A stretch of 64,000 nucleotides of DNA from Chryseobacterium elymi (GCF_003385495.1 NZ_QNUH01000004.1:124001-188000); one strand, 5' to 3'. Shown: positions 51,082 to 61,144, counted from the stretch's first letter. A program made the numbers and translations. The notes: generated by a model not told the origin, from the sequence alone.

Positions 51082-54000
51082 TTACCAGTTGTTTCCAGAC
51101 ATGATCAATACCTGACTTTCGGTTCCGTATTTGATCTCATTAAGGAAAATTTCTTTCCCCTGGTCCAATGGAATTAAAGAAATACCGCGTCGTTCATATT
51201 CTGTTTCCAGAGTCGATGAAACCATTCCGGCTCCTTTCCATGGGCCCCAGTTGATGGAAATTACTTTCCCTTTTAATTTTTTATTTAAAGCTTTCGCATA
51301 ATCATCCAGTACGGAGTTGGCCGCAGCATAATCTGTCTGACCCTTGTTTCCGTATACTGAAGCGATACTTGAAAACAGCACCACAAACTGACAATCAGCA
51401 CGAAGTTGTTCTGCCAATACACGAAGCGGTTTTACTTTCGTATCGAATACGCGCTCAAATGAACTGGATGTCTTCTGCCTGAACAGTTTGTCCTCCAAAA
51501 GACCTGCTCCATGAATGACTCCGTCTAAACGGGCGTATTTATCGTAAATATTTTTTATTAAATCTGATAATCCTTCTTCGTCACAAAGATCTAAGGATTG
51601 ATAGACCACTGTACTTCCCAGCTGTTCCATATCACGGATGGTTCTCAGAATCTGATTGTTTTTGAAGATTCTTACGGTCTCTTTTTCTATTTCGGAAGGA
51701 GAAGTAAAGTTTCCGGTTTTAATAAGATAGCTTCTTATTTCGTCCTTGGTTTTCATGGCTTCCACTTCTTTAAGGTCCGCTATGACATCTCTCGGATCTG
51801 CCGATCTTCCTACCAGAATATAAGTACAAGGATACGCTCCGGACATATGCTTCACCAATTCGGAAGTGATTCCCTGTCCGCCTCCGAGTACTAAAACTAC
51901 AGATTCCTGATCCAGTTGGATATGAGCTTCTTCAAGGCTTGTTGACAATGGAGAAGGGATGATATCTATTTTATGCCTTTGGTCGTGTTTGTAAACGACT
52001 TCGGAAGGCTTATCTGTGGTTAATATTTCTTTTAAAGCAATCTCTGTAATCTGATCAACTTCCTGTGGTGTGCTCAGACTGATCAGCCTGCAAGAGGTTT
52101 GTTCAAATTCTCTCGCTAAGCTTTTGAAAAGTCCAGGATAGCCTTTGTAATGACGTAAAAGACGGGTATCAGTCAGTTCCTGAATATGAGCCGGAATGTC
52201 TGAAATCAGATACACCCATTTGGCTTTATCAAGATCCAGTTTCTTGATCTGATCCACGTGATCAATGATGCTGTGTTTTACGGTTGAGGAGAACAGATCC
52301 AGAATGATGAGTCCGTCAAAATCTTTAAGATCCCTTTCCGTATCTACCAATTCTGCAATAGCGCCATATTTTTCAAGGGTGTTTTTGATCGCCATCGTTT
52401 GCGGACTGTTGTCCTGAGTGATCGCAAAACGTTTTCCCTTGATGATTTCTGTATTCTGCTCTGTAGAAACATCGGTTGGCGTCAGGTCAAAACGAAGACG
52501 TGACAATAAATTCTGAACAGGTTCAACATCAGCATCGGTGTTTCCACTCATTTCACTGATCCATGAGGCCAGTCCTTTTAATGTTTTAATAGCAGCCAGT
52601 TTTTCCATCAGATCGTCGGCCTGGTCCATATCCTGACCGAAACCAATTTTGATTTTAAGGTCTCCGATAATTTCCATTCTTTTAATAGAGTCGATGCTCA
52701 GATCTGCTTCCAGATCAAGATCCAATCCCAACATTTCTTTCGGATAACCTGTTTTTTCACTAACGATATCCAGAATTATATTTTGTAGTTCTTCAAAAGA
52801 GAATGCAGATTTGCTTTCTACTTCTGCTGCCGGTGTTACTGCAGCTCCGTTTTTTTCAGGAGCAGCTGCCGGAGTTCCTGTCAATTCCGTCAACCATGAA
52901 ACCAGACCGCTTAAAGTTTTGATCGATGCTAATTTTTCCATGACCGTATCTTCATCGGCATTACCTGATGTAAGCGCTCCCAGTTCACTGCGAAGCGTTC
53001 CAATGATTTCTACCCTTTTGATAGAGTCAATACTCAAATCAGCTTCCAGGTCCATTTCCATACCGAGCATTTCGTGTGGATATCCTGTTTTATCGCTGAC
53101 CACCTGTAGCAATAGGGTTTTAATATCTTTTACCGGAGCCTGTTTTACAGCAACAGCAGCTGGCTTTTCTACATGGGCAGGCTGTGCAGGAATCGTCACC
53201 AAACGATCGTTCACAGGTGCTTGTACCGGCGCAGCATAAACAGGTGCAGGGCTGACTTGCGGATTCTGTCCCAGGAAGGAAAGCATCACATCACGCTGTG
53301 CCTGGATCAGCTGTTTCATGGTATTTAAATATTCCTGAAGCATACGTTCAGCGGCAGGCTGAGATTCGGCTACAGGGGCTGGTTGGTTATTCGTAAAATT
53401 GTTCATGGAAATAGGATTTAATATCGGTAATGCACCATTAGCCGGCAGATTACCTGTGGTTGGATGCGCCATTTGTCCGTTCACACGCCAGATGGCTGGA
53501 TTTTTTTTATACAGTTCAGGCTGGTCTATCTGAATCAGTTTAGCCTTACGGCCATCGAAAAGTTTTTCGATACTGAAGCTTCTGCCGGTTCCAAGATATT
53601 GCGCCAGCATGGAAAGAAGATGGCTCAGCTTATTTCGGTTGCTGTCTTCCACATACAGAGTCAGCTGATCTTTTTCTAAGCAGGATTTAGTCAGTCCGGA
53701 AAGAACTTTTCCAGGACCTACTTCGATGAATATTCTGGCTCCGTCTTCATACATCGCCTGAATTTCTTCTACAAATCTTACGGGCTGTACCAAATGATCT
53801 GTCAGTCTTTCCTTTATTTCTGAAGGCGCTACAGGATAAGTTTCAGCCGTTGTATTCGACCAAACCGGGATCTGCATTTCTTGAAAAGGAATGTCTTTTA
53901 AAACCTCGTCATATAAGCCTTTAGACTTAGCCAATAACGAGCTATGGAATGCACAGGCAACTTCTAATTTCTTTGCAGAGATACGTTCCTTTTTAAGGGT

Positions 54001-57000
54001 TTCCATTAATTTATTGATGGCCGGCGTACTTCCTGCCACTACACATTGAGTGGGAGCATTATAATTGACCGGATAACAGCCTTCTGTTTTGTCTAATACC
54101 GACTGCAACTGTTCTCTTGTTGCGCTTACCGCAATCATAGTTCCCGGATCACCTCCTTCTACTGAATCCAGAATGGCGTGGGCTCTTTGAATACTTAGAT
54201 CAACCAGTTTTTCTTCTTCAAAAACTCCGGCAAAACATAAAGCTGGCAATTCACCATAACTATGACCTGCCACCATATCCGGAATGATGTCCAGTGATTT
54301 CAGGAAGTTAGCTAAAGCCAGGTCAACCATTCCTAAAATAGGTTGTGCCAGGCGGGTATCTTTAATGGTTTCTTTCTGTTGTTTTAAAGCAGCTTCATTA
54401 AATGTTGCTGAAGGGAAAACTACTTTCTCCAATTCAGGATATCCATCGATCAGGTTACGCATGGCCGGAAAAGCTACGAACAGATCGCGGGCCATATTGA
54501 TTCTCTGACTGCCCTGTCCGGGGAAAAGGAAAGCTACTTTACCGTCACGTTTATTCACCGTAAAAGTATCTTTACTTTCGATGCCGGATAATGCCAGTTC
54601 GATGTTCATCATCAAATGTTCGGCAGTATCAGCAACAATGGTTAACTGAATTGGTTTTTCTGAGCCTACCGCCAAGCTGTAAGCCATATCTTTTAAAGGA
54701 ATATCACCATTAACCTCCAATAGAGATTTGATCTGTGACAATTGAATTTTTGCATCCTCATACGTATCCCCACGGAATACAAATAATTCTGACGGCCAGG
54801 ATTGCAATACGGCAGAATCGTCTTCCTTAGGATGGTTCGCAATGACCGTATGGAAATTGGTTCCTCCGAATCCAAAAGCACTGATTCCGGCATAACGGTT
54901 TTTCCCACTCCATAATCCGCTTTCTGTGTAAAAAGCAAAAGGACTGGTTTGGGCATTATAATAAGCATTAGGCTGCTGTAAGTGAAGTGTCGGTGGTTTT
55001 ACGCCGTGGTATACCGCCAGTGAAGCTTTGATTAGTCCGGCTAATCCGGCCGCACATTTGGTATGCCCGATCTGCGTTTTCACGGAGCCTAAATGAGTTT
55101 GTCCCGGTATCGCTCCTGAGCGGCTGAATAAATTCGTCAGTGCACTCAGTTCGGTTTTATCTCCAACTACAGTTCCGGTTCCATGGGCTTCCACTAAACC
55201 AACTGATGCAGGACTAATCCCCGCTTGGGAATAAGCACGTTCTAAAGCACGTACCTGCCCTATTTTTCTCGGGGCCGTAAGACCCAGTGCTTTTCCGTCA
55301 CTTGATCCTCCCACTCCTTTGATGACAGAATAAATACGATCGCCATCGCGAACGGCATCTTCATATCTTTTTAAGACAAGGATTGCCACTCCTTCTCCAA
55401 GGGCAATTCCGTCGGCTTCCCCATCAAATGTGGCACATCTTCCTTTTCTGGAAAGTGCGTGGGTGCTGGAAAACATCAGATAATCATTGATTCCGTTATG
55501 TAAATCCGCTCCTCCGGCAAGAACCATATCGGATTTCCCTAATATCAGTTCCTGACAGGCCAGATCAATAGCTGCCAGAGAAGAAGCACACGCCGCATCT
55601 ACCGTGAAATTTCTTCCCCCCAGATCCAGACGGTTTGTAATCCTACCTGCGATCACATTCGCCAAAATACCAGGGAATGAATCTTCCGTCGTATGGGGAA
55701 ATGCCTGTTTCACTTCTTCATGAAGTTCTCCGAAAACCTGTTTATAGTATCCTCTGAAACTATAGCTGTTGGCCAGATCATTACCGCCTTCAGCGCCTAT
55801 AATAACAGAGATATTTTCTCTGTTGATGTGTTTTTCTCCATAGCCTGCATCTTCCATGGCACGTTTAGCAACCAATAAGGTCAACAGCTGCGTGGGTTCA
55901 ATGGCAGCAAGGGATTGTGGAGGAATTCCAAAGGCTAAAGGATCGAAATCAATTTTCGGAATAAATCCGCCCCATTTGGAGTGAGATACATCCGGTCCGT
56001 CTGAATCCGGATGGTAATACAATTCTTTATTCCAGCGCTCATCAGGAACTTCTGTGACACTGTCCCTTCCTAAGATGATGTTTCGCCAGTATTCTTCAAG
56101 GTTTTTAGCGCCCGGGAAAATACATTCCATCCCGACAATCGCTACATCCAGAGGCTTTTCTGTGGATACCGGCTGTTCCGGTAAAGCGGCCTCTTCAATA
56201 TATTTATAGTTATCAATACTTACGTTCTGATGAAGGGATGCAAGGGAAATCACACGGTTTTGCATGGTGGCTACCTGACCGATCATGTACATTCCCAAAT
56301 CCAGCTGCTCATTTTTAGGAACATTAACCAACTTGTCTCCCTGACGATCGATCCCTTTTGCGGCAATCCTAAGTCGGCCTACATTTAGTTTTTCAAGCTG
56401 TTCCCATACTTCTTTTTTATCCATTCCGGCTGCCAGAAGTTTGATTTTCTCGGTACTGAAATGTTTAGCAAAAGCTGTATTTAAGCAACGTGTTTCGTGT
56501 CCCGGTGCTGTTTCCAGTAAAACCGTGTCTTTTGCCTGCATAGCCTGCACCTGGAATTCTTCCTGAATAGCTCCGGTACGTACAGCTTCTTCCGTATACA
56601 GATAGGCTGTACCGATCAGTACTCCAACCTTTACGCCTCTGGCTGCTAACGGAGCTGCCATGATAGAAACGAATGCTGTTGAAAATGCATTATGAATTCC
56701 GCCTGCAAAAAATACGCTGATATTTTCAGGATGTTCTTCTTTTAAAATACGTTCAATCTGTTTTTCCCAAAGAACCATGCTTGAAAGCGGGCCTACGTGG
56801 CCTCCGCACTCACGGCCTTCAAAGATGAAATTGGTAGCGCCTTCTTTCAGGAAAATATCCAGCAATGCAGGAGAAGGAACGTGAAGGAAGGTGGTAATTC
56901 CCGCCTTTTCAAATACCTTGGCCTGTGCAGGTCTTCCTCCGGCAATAAGAACTACGGGAGGCTTTGCTTCCAATATATAAGAAGTCTGTTCTTCTCTCAG

Positions 57001-58092
57001 TTCCTGGGGAACAAATCCAAGAATACCTACACCCCACGTTTTTTCACCAGCCAGTTTTTTGGTTTCCATCACCAAAGCTTTCGCCGGCTCACCTTTAAGT
57101 AACGATAAAGCGACAAAAGGTAAAGCACCTGCATCTGCTACCGCATTGGCAAACAACGGAACATCACTGACACGGGTCATTGGTCCCTGAGCAATAGGAT
57201 AACGTAATCCAAGCTTTTGAGCCAATATGTTATTTTCACTGATCACTTCAAGTTCTTTAGCCTGCTTCAGGTGACCATACATAGCTTCTTTGAATCCAAA
57301 AATCATTCTTTTCAGATTTTTGAAATCTTCATACAGATCTGTTGCTAACGAGATATCCTGACCCATAGGAATGTAATTTTCACTCAAATCAAGGCCGATG
57401 AAATATTCTCTAAGCTCTTGAGCCGTGATATTTTCCTTTAGCACAGGTGAATTGGGCCTCACCAATACCCGATGATTGGCTATTATTTTAGTTTCGGTAC
57501 CGTTCAGTTTTGAGCAAAGGTCTTTGATTTCCCGCGACACAGAACTTTCCGGGAACAGGGCTAGCTGACTATCCAAAACAATGCCGGCGGCTCCTAATGC
57601 TTTCACAGCAGCGGCTGTATGAATCCCTACTCCTCCATGCACCCAAACAGGAATAGAGGTAATTTCTTTGATGACACGCTGAAATAATACAAATGTGGAC
57701 TCATAGCCAACCAGGCCACCTGCTTCATTTCCTTTTATAATAATTCCTTCGGCACCCGACTGTTCGGCCAACCTGGCTTCATCTAAACTGGTCACCTGAT
57801 AAACAACGGGAAGGTCGGGTATAAGGTTCATTAAAACACCGGACGGAAGGATGGCCAACCTGACTTTTTCGGGAATCTGAAGGGATATGAATTTGTCGTT
57901 CGGCAGATAAATCCCATAAGAAGGTATATCTGACTGGTTCATTTGATTCAGCGCTTTCTGAGCTGCTTTTGAATCATGTCCTAAGCTTAAGACGGGAAAC
58001 GCACCTGCCTCATGCAATTTCAGCATAAGATTAACATCCGGCTTTTCAAAAGGCGTCACACCAATAATGGTTAAGTTTTTCATTGCATTCAT
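51082..58092 (-). CDS. PUFA-synthase-like PKS: NPD-KS-AT-ACP-ACP-KR
   Basis: The 2336-aa protein starts with two nitronate-monooxygenase-like (NPD/PfaD-type) stretches: 1-230 ('VWVHGGVGIHTAAAVKALGA') and 285-600 ('YPIAQGPMTRVSDVPLFANA', 'FEGRECGGHVGP'), which would be an enoyl reductase. The ketosynthase (647-1085) has Cys835, His970 and His1010. The malonyl-type acyltransferase (1184-1480) has 'GHSYGE' (Ser1278). Two tandem ACPs, 'DLEADLSIDSIKR', carry Ser1690 and Ser1802. The C-terminal ketoreductase-like domain (about 2060-2290) has 'GGGQGITSEL', Ser2241/2242 and Tyr2255. Tandem ACPs and PfaD-like NPD are marks of PUFA synthases. It opens the operon. Confidence 0.88.
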   Translation of the reverse strand: MNAMKNLTIIGVTPFEKPDVNLMLKLHEAGAFPVLSLGHDSKAAQKALNQMNQSDIPSYGIYLPNDKFISLQIPEKVRLAILPSGVLMNLIPDLPVVYQVTSLDEARLAEQSGAEGIIIKGNEAGGLVGYESTFVLFQRVIKEITSIPVWVHGGVGIHTAAAVKALGAAGIVLDSQLALFPESSVSREIKDLCSKLNGTETKIIANHRVLVRPNSPVLKENITAQELREYFIGLDLSENYIPMGQDISLATDLYEDFKNLKRMIFGFKEAMYGHLKQAKELEVISENNILAQKLGLRYPIAQGPMTRVSDVPLFANAVADAGALPFVALSLLKGEPAKALVMETKKLAGEKTWGVGILGFVPQELREEQTSYILEAKPPVVLIAGGRPAQAKVFEKAGITTFLHVPSPALLDIFLKEGATNFIFEGRECGGHVGPLSSMVLWEKQIERILKEEHPENISVFFAGGIHNAFSTAFVSIMAAPLAARGVKVGVLIGTAYLYTEEAVRTGAIQEEFQVQAMQAKDTVLLETAPGHETRCLNTAFAKHFSTEKIKLLAAGMDKKEVWEQLEKLNVGRLRIAAKGIDRQGDKLVNVPKNEQLDLGMYMIGQVATMQNRVISLASLHQNVSIDNYKYIEEAALPEQPVSTEKPLDVAIVGMECIFPGAKNLEEYWRNIILGRDSVTEVPDERWNKELYYHPDSDGPDVSHSKWGGFIPKIDFDPLAFGIPPQSLAAIEPTQLLTLLVAKRAMEDAGYGEKHINRENISVIIGAEGGNDLANSYSFRGYYKQVFGELHEEVKQAFPHTTEDSFPGILANVIAGRITNRLDLGGRNFTVDAACASSLAAIDLACQELILGKSDMVLAGGADLHNGINDYLMFSSTHALSRKGRCATFDGEADGIALGEGVAILVLKRYEDAVRDGDRIYSVIKGVGGSSDGKALGLTAPRKIGQVRALERAYSQAGISPASVGLVEAHGTGTVVGDKTELSALTNLFSRSGAIPGQTHLGSVKTQIGHTKCAAGLAGLIKASLAVYHGVKPPTLHLQQPNAYYNAQTSPFAFYTESGLWSGKNRYAGISAFGFGGTNFHTVIANHPKEDDSAVLQSWPSELFVFRGDTYEDAKIQLSQIKSLLEVNGDIPLKDMAYSLAVGSEKPIQLTIVADTAEHLMMNIELALSGIESKDTFTVNKRDGKVAFLFPGQGSQRINMARDLFVAFPAMRNLIDGYPELEKVVFPSATFNEAALKQQKETIKDTRLAQPILGMVDLALANFLKSLDIIPDMVAGHSYGELPALCFAGVFEEEKLVDLSIQRAHAILDSVEGGDPGTMIAVSATREQLQSVLDKTEGCYPVNYNAPTQCVVAGSTPAINKLMETLKKERISAKKLEVACAFHSSLLAKSKGLYDEVLKDIPFQEMQIPVWSNTTAETYPVAPSEIKERLTDHLVQPVRFVEEIQAMYEDGARIFIEVGPGKVLSGLTKSCLEKDQLTLYVEDSNRNKLSHLLSMLAQYLGTGRSFSIEKLFDGRKAKLIQIDQPELYKKNPAIWRVNGQMAHPTTGNLPANGALPILNPISMNNFTNNQPAPVAESQPAAERMLQEYLNTMKQLIQAQRDVMLSFLGQNPQVSPAPVYAAPVQAPVNDRLVTIPAQPAHVEKPAAVAVKQAPVKDIKTLLLQVVSDKTGYPHEMLGMEMDLEADLSIDSIKRVEIIGTLRSELGALTSGNADEDTVMEKLASIKTLSGLVSWLTELTGTPAAAPEKNGAAVTPAAEVESKSAFSFEELQNIILDIVSEKTGYPKEMLGLDLDLEADLSIDSIKRMEIIGDLKIKIGFGQDMDQADDLMEKLAAIKTLKGLASWISEMSGNTDADVEPVQNLLSRLRFDLTPTDVSTEQNTEIIKGKRFAITQDNSPQTMAIKNTLEKYGAIAELVDTERDLKDFDGLIILDLFSSTVKHSIIDHVDQIKKLDLDKAKWVYLISDIPAHIQELTDTRLLRHYKGYPGLFKSLAREFEQTSCRLISLSTPQEVDQITEIALKEILTTDKPSEVVYKHDQRHKIDIIPSPLSTSLEEAHIQLDQESVVLVLGGGQGITSELVKHMSGAYPCTYILVGRSADPRDVIADLKEVEAMKTKDEIRSYLIKTGNFTSPSEIEKETVRIFKNNQILRTIRDMEQLGSTVVYQSLDLCDEEGLSDLIKNIYDKYARLDGVIHGAGLLEDKLFRQKTSSSFERVFDTKVKPLRVLAEQLRADCQFVVLFSSIASVYGNKGQTDYAAANSVLDDYAKALNKKLKGKVISINWGPWKGAGMVSSTLETEYERRGISLIPLDQGKEIFLNEIKYGTESQVLIMSGNNW

Positions 58093-58356
58093 GGTATTGA
58101 GATAATAATTGGGAAATTATATAACAAAACTCACAACCTTTCGGTATAAAGAGCATTTATCAATTATTAGGGAATAAAAATAATGAATTTATATTGTATT
58201 TCTATCTATAAACAAAAATTAATAACAATTTTTTAATAATAAATTATTATTAATTAAATACAAATAAAAAAGTGTTTTATATTTCAAATTTTAAGAAACA
58301 AGACAGTACATCCTATTATATTCAATTATAAATGTTTATAACCGAATAATACAAAG

Positions 58357-58389
58357 CAAATATAAAAATAAAAAAGATAATATTTCAAA
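58357..58389 (-). promoter_or_regulatory. Promoter of the PKS operon
   Basis: On the minus strand TTTG (CAAA at 58386-58389), a 21-nt spacer and TATATTTG (CAAATATA at 58357-58364) match the Bacteroidota consensus in sequence and spacing. It lies about 265 bp upstream of the first PKS start. Confidence 0.55.
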
Positions 58390-58640
58390 AATAAGGGAAT
58401 TATTTTTCCAATATTACAAAGAGTATTTATTGAAGAGGGCTTCATTCACGGATAGGATCCAAAGCATTTACGGATAAAAATAAAAGCACTTTCCGATTAG
58501 CCTGTAAAAGCCAAAAATTCGTCTTGTTCTGACCAACATCCATCACTTTATGAAAATTTACCTTTTATTCAAATCCCTAATAAAAGTAAAATATACCACT
58601 TTACCAGTCTTTTCTAACACGTTCTTCATGATATCCGCAG

Positions 58641-58648
58641 TAATTTTG
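58641..58648 (+). promoter_or_regulatory. -7 promoter element of the Usp operon
   Basis: TAATTTTG is an exact TAnnTTTG match 34 bp before the ATG at 58683. No clear TTTG -33 element at the right distance was found. Confidence 0.4.
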
Positions 58649-58682
58649 CAACTCAATGACTGGATGATCAAAAAATATAAAG

Positions 58683-59588
58683 ATGAATACAGCAATAAAA
58701 AATATACTGGTTCCTACAGACCTCTCTGAAAAATCACTCAATGCTATAGAAATGGCTGTGCAGATGGCGATCCGTCACCATGCGAGGATCATTCTCTTTC
58801 ATATGATTCCCAATTATTTCATGATTGACCGAACGGGGAAACAAGTGATTGGCTACAAAACCATCGAGGAAAACACAATAAAAGTACAGGCCGGTCTTGA
58901 TGCCCTGAAAACGGCACTGACTGAAAGATACGAGGGGTTAAAAATTGAAACCAAAATTAGGCATCAAGATCTTGTGGATAGTATGAATGACTTTGTGGTC
59001 TCAGAAAATATCGATCTGGTAGTGGTAGGAACATCCGGAAGACAAAAATTAAAACAATTGATTCTGGGTTCATCTTCTTATCATATGCTTTCTTACGTAC
59101 ACTGTTCCGTATTATTGGTTCCTGAAACGTGTACCCATTACAGTTTTAAAAAGATTCTCTTTCCGGTACGGGTCCTTGATAATCTTAATGCCAAGCTGGA
59201 ATTATCTCTCATTATTGCCAAAAAAAATCAAGGTGTCATCAGTCTTTTAGGTATCAGCGATGAATATGGCCCGGAGAGCTTGACCAATGCTTTTCTAGAT
59301 CTGAAAAAACAACTGCATATGAGATCTGCTGATTATACTTCAGAGTTTTTACTGACTCGAAATAAAGCCATAGAGATCTCAGAGTTTTCAAAAAAAAAGG
59401 CTGCTGATCTTATCATTTTAAATTATGAAGATGAGGAAAGCTGGAAATCTATTTTCTCTGAAAACTTTTTAAAGAAAATAATCAATGCTACTGATGTCCC
59501 TTTACTATTCTTAAAACCAAAAATCACCATAAAAATTCCACAAGGAAATCCTAACGCATACGATATAACCCTGCCCTGCCCGGGATAA
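58683..59588 (+). CDS. Universal stress protein, tandem Usp domains
   Basis: The 301-aa protein has two Usp domains. The first (5-148) includes 'NILVPTDLSEKSLNAIEMAV' and 'VVVGTSGRQKLKQLILGSSS' followed by 'CSVLLVPE', the ATP-binding G-2x-G-9x-G(S)-type end. The second (about 153-285) is more divergent ('KKILFPVRVLDNLNAKLELS', 'VPLLFLKP') and lacks a clear nucleotide loop. Tandem Usp proteins are linked to stress and stationary-phase survival. It starts an operon with a GNAT enzyme (16-bp gap) and a racemase. Confidence 0.85.
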   Translation: MNTAIKNILVPTDLSEKSLNAIEMAVQMAIRHHARIILFHMIPNYFMIDRTGKQVIGYKTIEENTIKVQAGLDALKTALTERYEGLKIETKIRHQDLVDSMNDFVVSENIDLVVVGTSGRQKLKQLILGSSSYHMLSYVHCSVLLVPETCTHYSFKKILFPVRVLDNLNAKLELSLIIAKKNQGVISLLGISDEYGPESLTNAFLDLKKQLHMRSADYTSEFLLTRNKAIEISEFSKKKAADLIILNYEDEESWKSIFSENFLKKIINATDVPLLFLKPKITIKIPQGNPNAYDITLPCPG

Positions 59589-59604
59589 TTTAATTAAAAA
59601 GAAA

Positions 59605-60051
59605 ATGATCACAATACATACCTATACTGAAGAAAGAACTGCGAATGAACAGCAGAAGCTAAATATAACAGAATTCCTTTTCCATCATCTGGAACAATAT
59701 GGAGATCCTAAATACGATATAGAAAAATCCATCAACTATGCCATGGGCGAAGACCACAAACCCGGCGGAATTGTTTTGGCAGCCGTAAATGAAAGTACCG
59801 GTACACTGGCAGGGGCTTTGGTCATCAATAAAACAGGAATGGATGGCTATATTCCTGAAAATATCCTTGTCTATATTGCGACCGACAAAAATCTTCGGGG
59901 AAAAGGAATCGGTAAAAAACTCATGCAATATGCTATTGACATTTCTAAAGGAGATATTGCACTCCATTGTGAACCGGATAATCCGGCCAAGCATTTGTAT
60001 GAAAAGCTGGGATTTGCAAGTAAATATCTTGAAATGCGGTTAAAAAAATAA
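59605..60051 (+). CDS. GNAT N-acetyltransferase
   Basis: The 148-aa protein has the GNAT core: 'TLAGALVINKTGMDGYIPEN', the beta4 'ILVYIATDKNLRGKGIGKKL' with the acetyl-CoA pyrophosphate loop R-G-K-G-I-G, and 'HCEPDNPAKHLYEKLGFASK'. It sits between the Usp gene and the racemase gene, 1 nt from the latter, so the three are coupled. It might acetylate the amino acid handled by the racemase; no direct evidence supports this. Confidence 0.85.
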   Translation: MITIHTYTEERTANEQQKLNITEFLFHHLEQYGDPKYDIEKSINYAMGEDHKPGGIVLAAVNESTGTLAGALVINKTGMDGYIPENILVYIATDKNLRGKGIGKKLMQYAIDISKGDIALHCEPDNPAKHLYEKLGFASKYLEMRLKK

Positions 60052-60052
60052 C

Positions 60053-61144
60053 ATGTCACACATCACATTAAACTCTGATAAACTTCTTTATAATTTCACA
60101 TTTCTGGATAAGCTTTTCAGCCGGAGTCATATTGACTGGGCTATTGTAGGAAAGCTGCTATGCGGAAATGAGAAATTTCTGAGTGTTTTGCTGGAAATAT
60201 CAAACAAAGAGATTTGCGACTCGCGGTTAAGTAACTTGAAAACGATCAAAAAGCTTTCGCCCAAAACACAGACTGTTTATATAAAACCGCCTGCTCAAAG
60301 GCTGGCAAAAAGCATTGTGGAATTTGCCGATGTCAGTTTCAACACAGAAATTAATACGATCAAAGCTCTTTCTGAGGAAGCTGTAAAACAGCAAAAAATT
60401 CATAAGATTGTTATAATGGTTGAAATGGGTGAATTACGGGAGGGGATTATGGCTAAAAACCTGCCTCAATTTTATGGGGAAGTTTTACCATATCCAAATA
60501 TTGAGGTTGTAGGAATAGGCACCAACCTGAATTGCCTTAACGGAATACTTCCTGATGAGAAAAAACTGACTAAGCTAAACCGCTATAAAGAAATAGTGGA
60601 GGAAACCTATGGAATGAAAATACCTTATATTTCAGCAGGCTCTTCTGTAACAATTCCTTTGATTTTCAAAAATCAGATTCCTGACGGGATCAATCATTTC
60701 AGAGTTGGAGAAACCTTGTTTTTCGGAACAGATGTGTATCAGGATTCTCTGATCAGCGGAATGTACCAGGATGTCTTCTGTCTTACGGTGGAGATTATTG
60801 AAATCATTGAAAAACCAGTAATCCCAGCCGGAGAGGTAGGGACTAACCTATCCGGAGAAAGCCCTCAATATGATGCTAAAGATCTGGGCAAAAAATCCAC
60901 CAGAGCTATCGTAGATATTGGACTACTGGATATTGACCCTAAAAATATAAGCCCTTTTCTTCAGGGGATAGAGATTATCGGGGCCAGTTCAGATATGCTT
61001 ATTTTAGATCTGGGAACGAACGATTCCCAATTTAAAGTGGGAGATACACTGGATTTCAACATGGATTATATGGCGGTATTACGTGCTATGAATTCGGATT
61101 ATGTCGATAAGAAAGTGAGAAAAGTCTTTTTGCAGGATAACTGA
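60053..61144 (+). CDS. Alanine/ornithine racemase-family PLP enzyme
   Basis: The 363-aa protein matches the alanine racemase-like fold-type III group that includes ornithine racemase: 'DWAIVGKLLCGNEKFLSVLL' places the PLP lysine at Lys34, followed by 'EICDSRLSNLKTIKKL', 'IVIMVEMGELREGIM', 'EVVGIGTNLNCLNG', 'YISAGSSVTIPLIF' and 'HFRVGETLFFGTD'. A C-terminal beta domain ends the protein. It should interconvert L- and D-forms of an amino acid, or act as a related PLP enzyme, in the cytosol. It is the last gene of the Usp-GNAT-racemase operon. Confidence 0.85.
   Translation: MSHITLNSDKLLYNFTFLDKLFSRSHIDWAIVGKLLCGNEKFLSVLLEISNKEICDSRLSNLKTIKKLSPKTQTVYIKPPAQRLAKSIVEFADVSFNTEINTIKALSEEAVKQQKIHKIVIMVEMGELREGIMAKNLPQFYGEVLPYPNIEVVGIGTNLNCLNGILPDEKKLTKLNRYKEIVEETYGMKIPYISAGSSVTIPLIFKNQIPDGINHFRVGETLFFGTDVYQDSLISGMYQDVFCLTVEIIEIIEKPVIPAGEVGTNLSGESPQYDAKDLGKKSTRAIVDIGLLDIDPKNISPFLQGIEIIGASSDMLILDLGTNDSQFKVGDTLDFNMDYMAVLRAMNSDYVDKKVRKVFLQDN

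Larger units (their letters stand above)
58093..58682. other. Divergent AT-rich intergenic region before the PKS operon
   Basis: This 590-bp region is very AT-rich and has no gene. It contains a well-matched promoter for the PKS operon (58357-58389, minus strand) and a -7 box for the Usp gene (58641-58648, plus strand). The PKS transcript would have a ~260-nt leader; no riboswitch structure was recognised in it. Confidence 0.5.

Noticed and set aside
52811..53239. 142-codon plus-strand frame inside the large PKS gene
   Set aside because: It is antisense to the tandem ACP region; its Ala/Ser/Thr-rich composition reflects the opposite strand.
46830..58092. Classical EPA/DHA PUFA synthase
   Set aside because: There is no run of five or more ACPs, only one DH-like domain is seen, and the operon context (glycosyltransferases, Pap-like enzymes) points to a secondary lipid instead.
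40304..58092. Flexirubin or aryl polyene cluster
   Set aside because: Flexirubin clusters use many small type II proteins and an ammonia lyase; here the synthases are multidomain type I proteins.
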